Shown piece after piece: positions 1 through 9,382 of a stretch of 33,805 bases of DNA. Within the stretch, counting starts at the first letter, position 1. Every line of letters begins with the position of its first letter. The stretch covers positions 1 through 33,805 of the forward strand of contig JANQPU010000200.1 in the NCBI GenBank assembly GCA_028285315.1, given 5' to 3'. A program made the position numbers and the translations under genes. Under the pieces are notes generated by a model. It was not told the origin of the DNA, did not search any database, and saw only the letters and a list, made by a program, of their open reading frames with translations. The stretch comes from Acaryochloris sp. IP29b_bin.176. GTDB lineage: Bacteria; Cyanobacteriota; Cyanobacteriia; Thermosynechococcales; Thermosynechococcaceae.

Positions 1-2
1 TC

Positions 3-83
3 CTGGCCCATACGGTGTGCTGTTTTCTCAACCACCAAGCGGGGCGGGAGTTGCTGCACTTTGACACGCTTGTCATTGATTAG
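3..83 (+). CDS. 3' end of a probable transposase (partial)
   Basis: An open frame enters from the left edge and stops at TAG 81-83, giving 26 residues that start LAHTVCCFLN and end FDTLVID. The AHT-x-C-x-FLN pattern resembles the C-terminus of DDE transposases of the IS982 type. The fragment is too short to be sure, and no terminal inverted repeat was recognised after it. Confidence 0.35.
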   Translation: MAHTVCCFLNHQAGRELLHFDTLVID

Positions 84-379
84 TCGCACATCGCCTTACC
101 CAATATTTTGAAGATGTGCTCAAAAGTAAATTCTGATAGCTTTTTAGTCCATACTGATATTAAGAATACTCCCTGAATGGCTGCTCCTTGCTGCACAAGA
201 ATAAGCGCCTAGAGCAAAAATAGGTGATTTCACGCATCTGTTCTGAGTTAGAAACGGTCCATCCTAAGAATGAGGGCATGCACCTGAAAAAGTTGTTCTA
301 GATCAAATCTGCCACTTGCCATCTTGCTGAGCTGGTAACTGCCAACGCTCTGACTATTAACTACCAAATCAGTTAGTCT

Positions 380-1525
380 ATGACCTATACTTCCAGTTTT
401 CCAACGCCCACCCAACAGGATAAGCCACAGGTCGCCCCTGCAAAAGTGCTGCAGAAGGTTATTTCTGAGCAACGGTCGGGCCGCATCACTATCACTGATT
501 CCCGTGATCCGTCGATTAGCTGGCGGGTGTATTTAGGTGGTGGGCAGATGCATTTTGCAGAGAGCACGATGGGACATGCCGAGCGTTTGCCTTACGTGCT
601 TAAAAAGCAGCTTCCCGACTTTAATTTGTCTGAGTCGCTACCAAATAATACGTCTGAGTATTCCTATCTGTGTAAGTATTGGCAGGCGAATAACTTACCC
701 CTTAATTTCTTTCGCAAACTGCTTGCGATGCTGACCCAAGAAGCGTTAATGCAGTTCTTAGCGCTGCCCCAAGGCTACTTGGAATTTGAGCCTAACGTTG
801 GTTTAGATCCGCTACTTTTGTCTGCTCCTTTCCGACAGTTGGTTCTACCTGTTCGGGATCAAATTAATCAATGGGCACAGTTACAGGTCGTCATTGGCTC
901 TCCGTTCCAAAAGCCTCGCTTAGAGAATCCAGATCAATTCCTAAAATTAGCTTGGCAAGAAAATGGAAATGGCCGATACTTGCAAAATATCGTCAATCTG
1001 CTAGAGCAAGATCTATGCTTTTACGAACTGGCAGCTCAGACAGAGATGGATGTGTTGACCCTTGCCACTGAGCTAGCGCCCATGGTCCAATCTGGGGCCA
1101 TTAGTTTGCACCCCTATCAAGTCATTGAAGAAAAGGCCCGCCCCGTTGTTGCCTGTGTAGATGACAGCCAAACTATTCAGCAATTCGTGAAACTGTCTTT
1201 AGAAGCAGAAGGCTTTGAAGTACTGCAATTGATGGATCCTAAGCAGGCGTTAACGGTGCTAATAGAGCAGCAACCCAATGTTATCTTAATGGACATTGAA
1301 ATGCCGAAGATGGATGGCTATGAGCTGTGTCGCATGGTTCGCCAAGTCGATATGCTTAAGGAAATTCCGGTCGTGATGTTGACGGGGCGAGAAGGCATTA
1401 TTGACCGCATGCGAGCCCGCATGTCTGGATGTACTGCTTATTTGACCAAGCCGTTTAACCCCCAAGAATTGCTGGCTTTGGTACAAAAACTGGCTGCTGA
1501 AGGGGCAGCAGTTCCCCAGGTGTAA
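380..1525 (+). CDS. PATAN-domain response regulator (PatA/PixG-like)
   Basis: A 381-residue two-domain signalling protein. Residues about 18-170 resemble the PATAN (DUF4388-type) domain of cyanobacterial PatA-like regulators, with the YLGGGQMHFAES stretch near 51-62. Residues about 254-375 form a CheY-like receiver. It has the acidic pair D261/D262, the phospho-acceptor D305 in LMDIEMP, T335 and K357 in the TKPF motif, so phosphorylation looks intact. Proteins of this layout act in phototaxis/pilus (PixG, TaxP) or heterocyst-patterning (PatA) signalling. No DNA-binding output domain is visible, so it probably acts through protein contacts. No CheY/CheW/CheA partners follow, so it is an orphan here. 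The start is the first ATG of the open frame; I see no clear Shine-Dalgarno sequence. Confidence 0.88.
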   Translation: MTYTSSFPTPTQQDKPQVAPAKVLQKVISEQRSGRITITDSRDPSISWRVYLGGGQMHFAESTMGHAERLPYVLKKQLPDFNLSESLPNNTSEYSYLCKYWQANNLPLNFFRKLLAMLTQEALMQFLALPQGYLEFEPNVGLDPLLLSAPFRQLVLPVRDQINQWAQLQVVIGSPFQKPRLENPDQFLKLAWQENGNGRYLQNIVNLLEQDLCFYELAAQTEMDVLTLATELAPMVQSGAISLHPYQVIEEKARPVVACVDDSQTIQQFVKLSLEAEGFEVLQLMDPKQALTVLIEQQPNVILMDIEMPKMDGYELCRMVRQVDMLKEIPVVMLTGREGIIDRMRARMSGCTAYLTKPFNPQELLALVQKLAAEGAAVPQV

Positions 1526-1602
1526 CCACCTGTCAACCTTTCACGGTAGCTATTGCAGTAGGTTGCCATTAGGCTGGAACCACAATTTTGGATGGTGGTG
1601 CT

Positions 1603-2298
1603 ATGAGGAACTCGCTGTTTAAACTCCTGCTGGTCGGCTTGTGTCTAACGGCCTGTCAACTGCAAGCCAGCACAGCGCCTTCCTCAACGTCACCTCCCGA
1701 TCAGGACAAAATTGCAGCTTTACAAACTAAGTTTGAGCAAGAAATGAAAGCTAAGCTTGCTCAAAAAAATATTGATGACTATAGCTTTAATGAGATTTCT
1801 GAGATTGCCTTAAAAGCCTCTCAGAAAGTGTATGGTGCCCATCCACAACTGATGAAACAGCAAGTGTTGTTTGATTTGCAACAGCTTCCTACATTAGATG
1901 ACAAGGTCTTATCTGACTATGAAGTAAAGGAATCCCTGAATCTCAGGGCAATCCTGAAGGCTATATCCAGTGTTTCCAACCTACGGTCTGAGGTAAATGA
2001 TGGTGATTATCTGCCCCTGTTCTATGGCAGGAAGCCTAGATACATCGCCCAGGCTGTCAAAAATATCTTGTTTGCTAGACATCTGGGCGCGAAGCAATTG
2101 GGTCAGCGAACCATGATCAGCCAGTTTATGCCAGATAAGATCTACTACCTGCAAGCGGATGACCAGTCGCGATTAGTGGTTCAGACCTTCGAAGACGATA
2201 TCGTTATGATTACAGTTCGAGTGACTGAGTCAGGACTGCTGAAACCTTTGAGAGCAGAATGGATGCAGCCCAAAAACGCGAAGAATCGACCTGCCTAG
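1603..2298 (+). CDS. predicted lipoprotein, function unknown
   Basis: I do not recognise the family. The N-terminus has a short charged start, a hydrophobic stretch and a lipobox LTAC (Cys18 counted from this ATG), so the protein is probably exported and lipid-anchored. A Ser/Thr/Pro-rich linker follows. The mature part is mostly polar and helical, with many Lys/Gln/Glu, and has no recognised motif. An in-frame ATG at 1588 would add five residues (MDGGA). I prefer 1603 because it puts the signal peptide directly at the N-terminus. It lies 77 bp after the PATAN regulator on the same strand, so co-transcription is possible but unproven. Confidence 0.7.
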   Translation: MRNSLFKLLLVGLCLTACQLQASTAPSSTSPPDQDKIAALQTKFEQEMKAKLAQKNIDDYSFNEISEIALKASQKVYGAHPQLMKQQVLFDLQQLPTLDDKVLSDYEVKESLNLRAILKAISSVSNLRSEVNDGDYLPLFYGRKPRYIAQAVKNILFARHLGAKQLGQRTMISQFMPDKIYYLQADDQSRLVVQTFEDDIVMITVRVTESGLLKPLRAEWMQPKNAKNRPA

Positions 2299-2308
2299 CT
2301 ATCTCAAA

Positions 2309-2866
2309 CTATTGCCAACCCGCTAAGTTAGAAATGAGTTGCCGATTGAGGTGGTCTGGGGTGGAGGTAGGCGGCGAGGAAGCCTCTGTTTCTCGACAGA
2401 CCAGCACTGAACAAGGCGCATGGTGCATGACGTAATTACTCACACTGCCCAATAACCACTCACTGAGACCGGCCCGTCCTCTGCTCCCTAGCAAAATTAA
2501 GTCCGCCTGACATTCTTTGGCAACTTCACAGATGATTTCACCTGGAGATCCTTGTTTTTGGGTGGTTTCAACAGAGATCCCTGCTAACTCTGCTTCTTCT
2601 GCTTGAGCCTGAAGAATATCCCGTGCTGTTTGGATATATTGCTCCCATTGTTGCTGATAGACCTTAATCGAGGTTGCAGATAATCCTGGATAGTAATACA
2701 GGCTAGGGAAGGATGTTGGCGTGTCAGGAGCGTCCTGATCATCGGTGGATAACACATGTAACAGCATCAGATTGGCTTTGGTTGTGGTAGCCAAATCCAG
2801 GGCTTGATCAAACACTGCAAGAGCGGTTTCTGAGTGATCGAGGGCAACTAAAATTTTGTGAAACAT
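2309..2866 (-). CDS. universal stress protein (UspA family)
   Basis: A 185-residue cytoplasmic protein with one Usp domain. It opens with the usual beta strand and Asp (KILVALDHSE, Asp10). It ends with the ATP-binding signature G-x2-G-x9-G-S seen in GSRGRAG...LLGSV, followed by the terminal strand CSVLVCR. This suggests an ATP-binding Usp. A strong Shine-Dalgarno sequence (GGAGG, complement of 2875-2879) sits 8 nt before the ATG. It begins 39 bp after the ppsA stop on the same strand, so the two probably form an operon linking a stress protein to phosphoenolpyruvate synthesis. The middle part (about 45-75) is longer than in minimal Usp proteins. Confidence 0.9.
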   Translation of the reverse strand: MFHKILVALDHSETALAVFDQALDLATTTKANLMLLHVLSTDDQDAPDTPTSFPSLYYYPGLSATSIKVYQQQWEQYIQTARDILQAQAEEAELAGISVETTQKQGSPGEIICEVAKECQADLILLGSRGRAGLSEWLLGSVSNYVMHHAPCSVLVCRETEASSPPTSTPDHLNRQLISNLAGWQ

Positions 2867-2905
2867 AACGAATACCTCCAGGGACGGTATGGGAATGGCA
2901 AGTGA

Positions 2906-5410
2906 CTAGGAATGCTTAGACCTGAACGAGTGCGCTTCTGCTTGAGCGATGACTAGTAACGTTTTGAGCATGGAGTCTGGATTAAGGCTGATGGAGTCAA
3001 TCCCTTGTTCAACTAAAAAATGGGCAAATTCTGGGTAATCGCTAGGGGCTTGGCCACAGATGCCCACTTTGCAGTTATGTTGTTTAGCTTGATCAATGAC
3101 CTGGCGAATGAGCGACTGCACTCCTTCATGACGTTCATCGAACAGATGAGCGACTAAAGCTGAATCTCGATCGATGCCCAGGGCTAATTGGGTTAGATCG
3201 TTGGAGCCAATCGAAAATCCGTCAAACACCTGACTGAATTGATCGGCCAAAATCACATTACTGGGAACTTCACACATGACATAGATTTGGAGATTGTTCT
3301 GACCGCGCTCCAAACCATATTTCGCCATTTCAGCGATCACCTTCCGCCCTTCTTCTGGTGTGCGGCAAAAGGGAACCATGGGAATCACATTGGTCAACCC
3401 CATCTCCTCTCGCACTCTCTTTAGGGCTTTACATTCCAAGCCAAACGCATCTCGAAAGATTTCATCATAGTAGCGGGAGGCCCCTCGCCATCCCAGCATA
3501 GGATTTTCTTCCTGGGGCTCAAATTGCTTGCCTCCCAGTAAGTTTGCATATTCATTACTCTTGAAGTCTGAGAGTCTGACGACAACAGGTTTAGGATAAA
3601 AGGCTGCTGCGATCATACCCACACCATGGGCAAGCCGATCGACAAAAAAGTCAGGTTTGTAGGGGTAATGACGAGTCAGCTTGGCAATTTCTTGCTGGGC
3701 GAGTGGATCTTCCAGTTGATCAAAATGGAGTAAGGCCAGGGGGTGGGCTTTGATGTGATTGGCAATGATAAATTCCAATCGTGCTAGACCAACGCCATCA
3801 CAGGGTAAGGCTGCTAATCTAAAGGCTTGTTCTGGATTGCCCACGTTCAGCAGAATTTGGGTTTGGGTTTTAGGCAATTGTTCTAGAGGCGTCTCCAGGA
3901 CTGAAAAAGAGATGAGCCCATCGTAGACTCGACCTTCCTCACCCTCACAACAAGAAACCGTTACCATCCGACCGTTGGGGATTTGGCGAGTAGCATTACC
4001 ACAGCCGACGATGGCAGGAATTCCTAGCTCTCGAGCGATGATGGCGGCATGGCAGGTGCGTCCCCCTTGATTGGTGACAATGGCCGCAGCTTGCTTCATA
4101 ATCGGTTCCCAATCGGGATCTGTTTTATGGGTAACCAATACTTCTCCTGGCTGGAAGGCACTGATTTGATTGACATTCTGAATGACCCGAACATGCCCCT
4201 GGCCAAGCATTTCCCCAACGGCTCGACCGGTACTGAGCACTGAGCCTGTTTCGTCGAGTTGGTAGGTTTTGAGCAGGTTGTCAGATTTCTGAGACTGAAC
4301 CGTTTCTGGTCGGGCTTGGACCACATAGAGTTCCCCAGTGAATCCATCTTGTGCCCATTCAATGTCCATGGGGGTGTAGGTGCCCCGCACGGTTGAATAA
4401 TGGTCTTCAATTTGGCAGGCCCATTGCGCAAGGGTCAGAATCTCAGTGTTGGTTAGGGTGAATTTCTGGCGATCGCACTCTGGTACTGGCACATTCTTGG
4501 TGAGTTTACTCCCCTCCTGGTCATAAACCATTTTGATTTCTTTACTGCCGAGCCGTTTGGATAAAATCGGCTGATAGCCCTGTTTGAGCGTCGGTTTAAA
4601 CACCAAATACTCGTCAGGATTGACGGCCCCTTGGACCACGTTTTCCCCAAGTCCGTAAGCCGCCGTGATCAATACCGCATTGTCAAATCCTGTTTCCGTA
4701 TCGATGGAGAACATCACGCCAGAGGTACCCGTGTCCGATCTCACCATTTGCTGCACCCCCACGGCCAAGGCCACCTCAAAATGATCAAATCCCTTGATGG
4801 TGCGATAGGAAATGGCGCGATCGGTGAATAGCGAGGCAAAACATTTATGGCAGGCTTCTAATACTCCACGAACACCTTGAACATTGAGGTAAGTTTCCTG
4901 TTGACCAGCAAAACTGGCGTCGGGTAAATCTTCGGCAGTCGCACTAGAGCGAACAGCAACATCTAAAGACAGACTCCCGCCAGAGTGCTCACACAGCCTA
5001 GAATATGCTGAGCTGATAGCCTGTTCTAGCTGAGGCGGGAAAGGGGTATCCAGAATGAGTTCTCTGATCTGCCGACCTCGATGCCGGAGTTGGGCAATAT
5101 CTTCAACATCCACGTCCAATAAGAATTGACGAAGTTGGGATTCGATTTGAGATTGTTGAATAAAGAGTTGATAAGCATGAGCTGTAGTAGCAAAACCCAT
5201 CGGGACGTTCACACCATGCCCCCTGAGTTGCTGGATCATCTCTCCTAATGAAGCGTTCTTACCTCCCACCAGAGGGATATCGTTAATGCCTACCTGATCC
5301 AACCAAAGAACTAAAGACTGCTGTCTAGTTTTGGCCTGTAGATGGGGGGGAGAGGTATACAGCATTATTATTTCCCGCTTTGGACGGAGGACGGGATCAG
5401 AGGAATCCAT
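2906..5410 (-). CDS. ppsA: phosphoenolpyruvate synthase
   Basis: Converts pyruvate, ATP and water to phosphoenolpyruvate, AMP and phosphate in the cytosol. The open frame reaches upstream to a TTG at 5431, but ATG 5410 or ATG 5365 is more likely the start. Three family regions are in order: an N-terminal ATP-grasp part with VGGKNASLGEM and RSSATAEDLP; the mobile phosphohistidine domain with GGRTCHAAIIARELG (catalytic His about 454 from ATG 5410); and a C-terminal PEP/pyruvate TIM barrel ending with GICGQAPSDYPEF, which holds the catalytic Cys. At about 834 residues it is slightly longer than E. coli PpsA. No key residue is missing. It is followed directly by a universal stress gene. Confidence 0.95.
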   Translation of the reverse strand: MDSSDPVLRPKREIIMLYTSPPHLQAKTRQQSLVLWLDQVGINDIPLVGGKNASLGEMIQQLRGHGVNVPMGFATTAHAYQLFIQQSQIESQLRQFLLDVDVEDIAQLRHRGRQIRELILDTPFPPQLEQAISSAYSRLCEHSGGSLSLDVAVRSSATAEDLPDASFAGQQETYLNVQGVRGVLEACHKCFASLFTDRAISYRTIKGFDHFEVALAVGVQQMVRSDTGTSGVMFSIDTETGFDNAVLITAAYGLGENVVQGAVNPDEYLVFKPTLKQGYQPILSKRLGSKEIKMVYDQEGSKLTKNVPVPECDRQKFTLTNTEILTLAQWACQIEDHYSTVRGTYTPMDIEWAQDGFTGELYVVQARPETVQSQKSDNLLKTYQLDETGSVLSTGRAVGEMLGQGHVRVIQNVNQISAFQPGEVLVTHKTDPDWEPIMKQAAAIVTNQGGRTCHAAIIARELGIPAIVGCGNATRQIPNGRMVTVSCCEGEEGRVYDGLISFSVLETPLEQLPKTQTQILLNVGNPEQAFRLAALPCDGVGLARLEFIIANHIKAHPLALLHFDQLEDPLAQQEIAKLTRHYPYKPDFFVDRLAHGVGMIAAAFYPKPVVVRLSDFKSNEYANLLGGKQFEPQEENPMLGWRGASRYYDEIFRDAFGLECKALKRVREEMGLTNVIPMVPFCRTPEEGRKVIAEMAKYGLERGQNNLQIYVMCEVPSNVILADQFSQVFDGFSIGSNDLTQLALGIDRDSALVAHLFDERHEGVQSLIRQVIDQAKQHNCKVGICGQAPSDYPEFAHFLVEQGIDSISLNPDSMLKTLLVIAQAEAHSFRSKHS

Positions 5411-5598
5411 GCCTTCTTTATATAGAGACAATTTGAGAAACTTGTGAGGATCGTCTGCAAGAAAAAGCCTAGAGCGCTGACAGGGACTTAATTCGTGCGC
5501 ACAATATATTCCCTAATCCAGTAACAATTCTGGTAACAGCCATAGGTCAGGCGAGAGGTCTGAGATACATTGAGACAAATCGATCACATTCAAAATTT

Positions 5599-6507
5599 AT
5601 GCTCTTTAGAGATGCTAGAGACTTCCAAATCTTATTTCTCAGCTTGTTTTTGGTACTAGGGATTGGGACTAAAGACTGGACTTTACGACCGGAGATGATC
5701 GTAGTTGCGATCGCAACCACAATTCTGGTCCAAGTTCTAACTTCTCTGCTGACCTATCTGTATCTACAGCGAACCCAACCCACGGACCGGATCTTTAATC
5801 CCTCAATCCGTAGCGCCTTAATTACGGCTTTGGGGCTCAGCTTGTTGCTGCGAACTGACCACTGGACCACGATGTTCTTGGCGGCAGCGTTGGCGATTCT
5901 CAGTAAATTTATCTGCAAATGGAACGACAAACATTTTTTTAACCCGGCCAACTTTGGCATTATTGCGGCGTTAGTGTTGACCTCTGATGCCTGGGTCTCT
6001 CCAGGACAATGGGGAGAGGTCGGCTGGTACGGCCTCTTGTTTATGGGGGCTGGCGGCTTGGTCCTCCATCGTGTGGGTCGGTGGGATACCTCCGTGATGT
6101 TTCTGTTCACCTACGCCACCTGTCTCTCCCTGCGAGACGTGTGGCTAGGATGGAGTTGGGATGTTTGGTATCACAGTTTATCCAGTGGATCCTTGATCTT
6201 ATTTGCCCTGTTTATGCTGACTGATCCCCGCTCTATCCCGGATGCCCGTATCGCCCGCTTACTGTGGTCTGGCGGTATTGCGGGGGTCACGTTTGGGTTG
6301 CAAACCCAGTTTTTCTTGTCCACGGGGATCTTCTGGGCGTTGTTTGGTTTGGCTCCCTTGACGGTTCTCTTTGATCAAATTTGGAGTGCGCCTCGCTTCA
6401 CTTGGAACACTGCAACGATCCCCACAGACCTTATGCTTACCGAGCAACCTGCCCCAGCAAAAGAATTGGGTGGGCTGCACACCTCCCCACCCATAACCCA
6501 GCGTTAA
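5599..6507 (+). CDS. RnfD/NqrB-like integral membrane protein
   Basis: A 302-residue protein that is almost wholly hydrophobic, with about eight to ten membrane segments. The sequence around HFFNPANFGI and the motif LTDPRSIPD match the NQR2/RnfD/RnfE family, whose classical members carry flavin in Na+- or H+-pumping electron transport complexes. No other rnf or nqr genes are near it, so it is a stand-alone member of the type found in cyanobacteria, and its partner is unknown. The covalent-FMN threonine motif of NqrB/RnfD was not identified with confidence, so electron transfer is inferred from the family only. The start is the first ATG; no clear Shine-Dalgarno sequence. Confidence 0.75.
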   Translation: MLFRDARDFQILFLSLFLVLGIGTKDWTLRPEMIVVAIATTILVQVLTSLLTYLYLQRTQPTDRIFNPSIRSALITALGLSLLLRTDHWTTMFLAAALAILSKFICKWNDKHFFNPANFGIIAALVLTSDAWVSPGQWGEVGWYGLLFMGAGGLVLHRVGRWDTSVMFLFTYATCLSLRDVWLGWSWDVWYHSLSSGSLILFALFMLTDPRSIPDARIARLLWSGGIAGVTFGLQTQFFLSTGIFWALFGLAPLTVLFDQIWSAPRFTWNTATIPTDLMLTEQPAPAKELGGLHTSPPITQR

Positions 6508-6672
6508 TCTTGAAATCTCATTGGCAACCTGGTCTTAACCTAAGAATGATATTGATATCGGTGCCAGAATAATCTTGCTTTTTTCTGGAGATCCAAGTTG
6601 CGGTCTGTCCTAAGCAGAATTCTGAGTGTTATGATTGCATCACAAATAAATCCTTGAGGAAAATGACCCTGT

Positions 6673-8277
6673 ATGACGTCGACACCTATTTCACCGGTGG
6701 TGCTAGTCATATTAGATGGTTGGGGTTACCAAGAGAATTCAGATGGTAATGCTATCGCTGCCGCCAATACCCCAATTATTGACAGCCTTTGGAAAGCCTA
6801 TCCCAGCACTTTCATTCAAACCTCAGGTAAAGCCGTAGGCTTGCCAGCAGGTCAGATGGGCAATTCTGAAGTGGGCCACCTGAATTTAGGAGCAGGCCGC
6901 ACCGTCCCCCAAGAACTTGTCCGCATTGCTGATGCGATCGAAGATGGTAGCTTGACGACCAATCCCGCTTTGGTGAACGTTTGTCATCAAGTGTCCCAAG
7001 CAAATAGCAAATTGCATTTGATCGGGTTGTGCTCCCAAGGAGGCGTTCATGCCCATTCTGAGCATTTGTTAGCGTTGCTTAAACTTGCTAAAGAGAAAAA
7101 TGTTCCGCAGGTTTGTATTCATGCCATTTTGGACGGGCGTGATACCCCTCCCAAAAGTGGCAAAGAAGAAATCCAACTTTTACAGCAACAGATTGCCCAT
7201 ATTGGTGTTGGTCAAATTGTCACCTTGAGTGGACGCTATTTTGCCATGGATCGCGATCGACGTTGGGATCGGGTTCAGCAGGCGTATGAGGTGATGGTCA
7301 ACGATAAGGTTTCGATCCCTAGGGACTGGTCTCCCCTAGATGCGATCATGGATGCCTATGATCACAAAACTACGGATGAGTTCATTCCGCCGACCCGAAT
7401 CGCCCCTGGTGCAATCGAGCCAGAAGATGGCATCATTTTCTTTAATTTCCGACCTGATCGAGCCCGTCAATTGACTCAGGCCCTAGTTGATCCCAACTTC
7501 GATGGGTTTGAGCGGGAGCAGATTAAGCACCTGCACTTTGTCACGTTCACTCAATATGATCCCGATCTGCCGACGGATGTCGCCTTTAAACCCCAAAACC
7601 TAGACAACATTTTGGGCGAGATTGTCTCTAACCACGGCTTGAAGCAACTGCGATTGGCAGAGACGGAGAAGTATGCCCATGTCACCTATTTCTTCAATGG
7701 CGGTATTGAAGATCCCTTGCCAGGAGAGGATAGGATTTTGGTCCCCAGTCCAATGGTGACCACCTATGACCAGGCTCCTGCCATGTCAGCTAGTAAGGTG
7801 ACTGAAGAAGCGATCGCAGCCTTAGAAAAACGCCACTATTCTTTGGTGGTGATTAACTATGCCAATACCGATATGGTGGGCCATACTGGCATAATGGATG
7901 CCACGATTAAAGCGGTAGAGACGGTGGATCAGTGTTTAGGGAAACTGCTAAACCAGGTGATTAATGTCGGTGGCACGCTGTTGATTACGGCCGACCATGG
8001 TAATGCGGAACGGATGTGGGATGAGAACGGTAACCCCTGGACAGCCCATACGACAAACCCTGTGCCCTTGATTTTGGTGGAAGGGGAAGGCCGCAAGATT
8101 CCAGGTCATGGCACTGAAGTCCAGCTGCGAGCAGATGGCCGCTTGGCCGATATTGCCCCCACCATTTTGGATATTTTGCAACTTCCCAAACCGGAAGAGA
8201 TGACGGGATCAACCTTAATTCAGGCGGCGGATTTTGAAGTCCGCTCCAACAAGAGCCCTGTCCGGATCCGTCTCTAA
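6673..8277 (+). CDS. gpmI: 2,3-bisphosphoglycerate-independent phosphoglycerate mutase
   Basis: Interconverts 3- and 2-phosphoglycerate in glycolysis and gluconeogenesis, using two Mn2+ ions and a phosphoserine intermediate. Metal ligand Asp15 lies in LVILDGWGY and the catalytic Ser65 in QMGNSEVGHLN. The phosphotransferase insert follows with GRYFAMDRDRRWDR. The alkaline-phosphatase-like C-terminal half has the second metal cluster, in TADHGNAE and TAHTTNPVP. The length of 534 residues is normal. An AGGA sequence about 10 nt before the ATG can serve as ribosome binding site. It lies upstream of secG on the same strand, a pairing also familiar in other cyanobacteria. Confidence 0.97.
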   Translation: MTSTPISPVVLVILDGWGYQENSDGNAIAAANTPIIDSLWKAYPSTFIQTSGKAVGLPAGQMGNSEVGHLNLGAGRTVPQELVRIADAIEDGSLTTNPALVNVCHQVSQANSKLHLIGLCSQGGVHAHSEHLLALLKLAKEKNVPQVCIHAILDGRDTPPKSGKEEIQLLQQQIAHIGVGQIVTLSGRYFAMDRDRRWDRVQQAYEVMVNDKVSIPRDWSPLDAIMDAYDHKTTDEFIPPTRIAPGAIEPEDGIIFFNFRPDRARQLTQALVDPNFDGFEREQIKHLHFVTFTQYDPDLPTDVAFKPQNLDNILGEIVSNHGLKQLRLAETEKYAHVTYFFNGGIEDPLPGEDRILVPSPMVTTYDQAPAMSASKVTEEAIAALEKRHYSLVVINYANTDMVGHTGIMDATIKAVETVDQCLGKLLNQVINVGGTLLITADHGNAERMWDENGNPWTAHTTNPVPLILVEGEGRKIPGHGTEVQLRADGRLADIAPTILDILQLPKPEEMTGSTLIQAADFEVRSNKSPVRIRL

Positions 8278-8382
8278 GCGTTATACTTTTTGAGTATGCC
8301 TAGCCCATGTTGTGGGTTGGCCTCGCTGTGCGGTGATTGAGCTGCCATGAGTGTTTTTATCGTTTACTAGGGTTTCAGTTGG

Positions 8383-8610
8383 ATGCTGACTAACGTGGTT
8401 CAAGGTGTGTGGTTCTTCTCTGCGGTCGCTCTTATTGCCTTGGTACTCTTACATAGTCCTAAAGGGGACGGCTTGGGAGGGATTGGTGGTCAAGCCCAAC
8501 TGTTTACCAGTGCTAAGAGTGCAGAAAAAACCCTCAATCGGATCACTTGGACCCTCACCCTATTATTTATGGGGTTGACGGTGGTTCTCAGCGCAGGCTG
8601 GCTCGGTTAA
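8383..8610 (+). CDS. secG: preprotein translocase subunit SecG
   Basis: A 75-residue protein with two membrane helices (about 6-22 and 54-73) joined by the conserved cytoplasmic loop LLHSPKGDGLGGIGGQAQLF. This is the signature of SecG, the small accessory subunit of the SecYEG channel. It sits 105 bp after gpmI and 16 bp before the metalloprotease gene on the same strand. Confidence 0.93.
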   Translation: MLTNVVQGVWFFSAVALIALVLLHSPKGDGLGGIGGQAQLFTSAKSAEKTLNRITWTLTLLFMGLTVVLSAGWLG

Positions 8611-8626
8611 ACCGTTATTGTGAATT

Positions 8627-9367
8627 ATGATGCGGTGGCCTAGTCTGAGGAATTGGCCTGCAGTTATTGGCTTAGGTCTGTTGGGTCTTTTAGCTGCTAC
8701 TTTTGTACATCTAGGATTTGTTCAGCCGAGTCATGCTACGCTCCAAGCCCCTGCTGCCCAGATTCACCCATTGCCAGCGGCTTTAGAGCAGTGGCGGGAT
8801 CCCCAGCAACAAGGGGACTATTTCGATCAGATTAAAGTGACCCGTGTGGGATATTTGGTCTGGAGCCACTTCCCCGTCAAAGTGTATGTCCAGCCCGCCC
8901 CTGAGTCCTTGCCCTTAATCCAGGAGAAATGGCCCCAGGCTGTTGATCAGGCAATCCAAGACTGGCAGGCTTATTTCCCGCTCGAAATCACGCCTGATAT
9001 CAGCCAAGCCGATATCGTCATCTCAGCGGTTGATCCCACCCAACGCAGTCAAGGTCGCATTCGCTCAGCAGAAACTCGCTTTAAGCTCTATGTGGATGAG
9101 CAGCAGCGGTTGTCTCATCGCTATACGATTCAAGTGCGTACCAACCAAACTCAGACTTATATCGCTGCTGCTGTGCGGCATGAACTGGGGCATGCATTGG
9201 GCATTTGGGGCCATAGTCCCTTAGAAACTGATGCTCTCTATTTTGCTCAAGTTCGTACACCGGCTCCTATCTCTGCTAGAGATATGAATACCCTCAAGCG
9301 GGTCTATCAGCAACCGACTCGACTGGGCTGGCCTGTGCAATCCTCGGATGCTCCCTCTGCACCTTAG
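8627..9367 (+). CDS. secreted matrixin-like zinc metalloprotease
   Basis: A 246-residue predicted exported protease. The N-terminus has a signal or anchor helix (about 11-33) that ends near SHA. The zinc site is HELGHALGIWGH, matching HExxHxxGxxGH, with ligands His185, His189 and His196 and general base Glu186. A candidate Met-turn follows at RDMNTLKRVY. This is the metzincin/matrixin fold; cyanobacterial members are usually annotated as peptidase M10A-type or predicted Zn-dependent protease. Substrates are unknown. The gene follows secG by 16 bp, and pyrD starts 15 bp after it, so the three are probably co-transcribed. MMR gives two possible ATG starts one codon apart. Confidence 0.82.
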   Translation: MMRWPSLRNWPAVIGLGLLGLLAATFVHLGFVQPSHATLQAPAAQIHPLPAALEQWRDPQQQGDYFDQIKVTRVGYLVWSHFPVKVYVQPAPESLPLIQEKWPQAVDQAIQDWQAYFPLEITPDISQADIVISAVDPTQRSQGRIRSAETRFKLYVDEQQRLSHRYTIQVRTNQTQTYIAAAVRHELGHALGIWGHSPLETDALYFAQVRTPAPISARDMNTLKRVYQQPTRLGWPVQSSDAPSAP

Positions 9368-9382
9368 CGGGCTATACTCTCA

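Noticed and set aside
248..472. Minus-strand open frame at the left edge
   Set aside because: It overlaps the start of the PATAN regulator, has no recognisable motif or ribosome binding site, and looks like a shadow frame.
1517..1532. Hairpin CAGGTG-TAAC-CACCTG at the end of the PATAN regulator gene
   Set aside because: It includes the stop codon and has no T run, so it is unlikely to be an intrinsic terminator.
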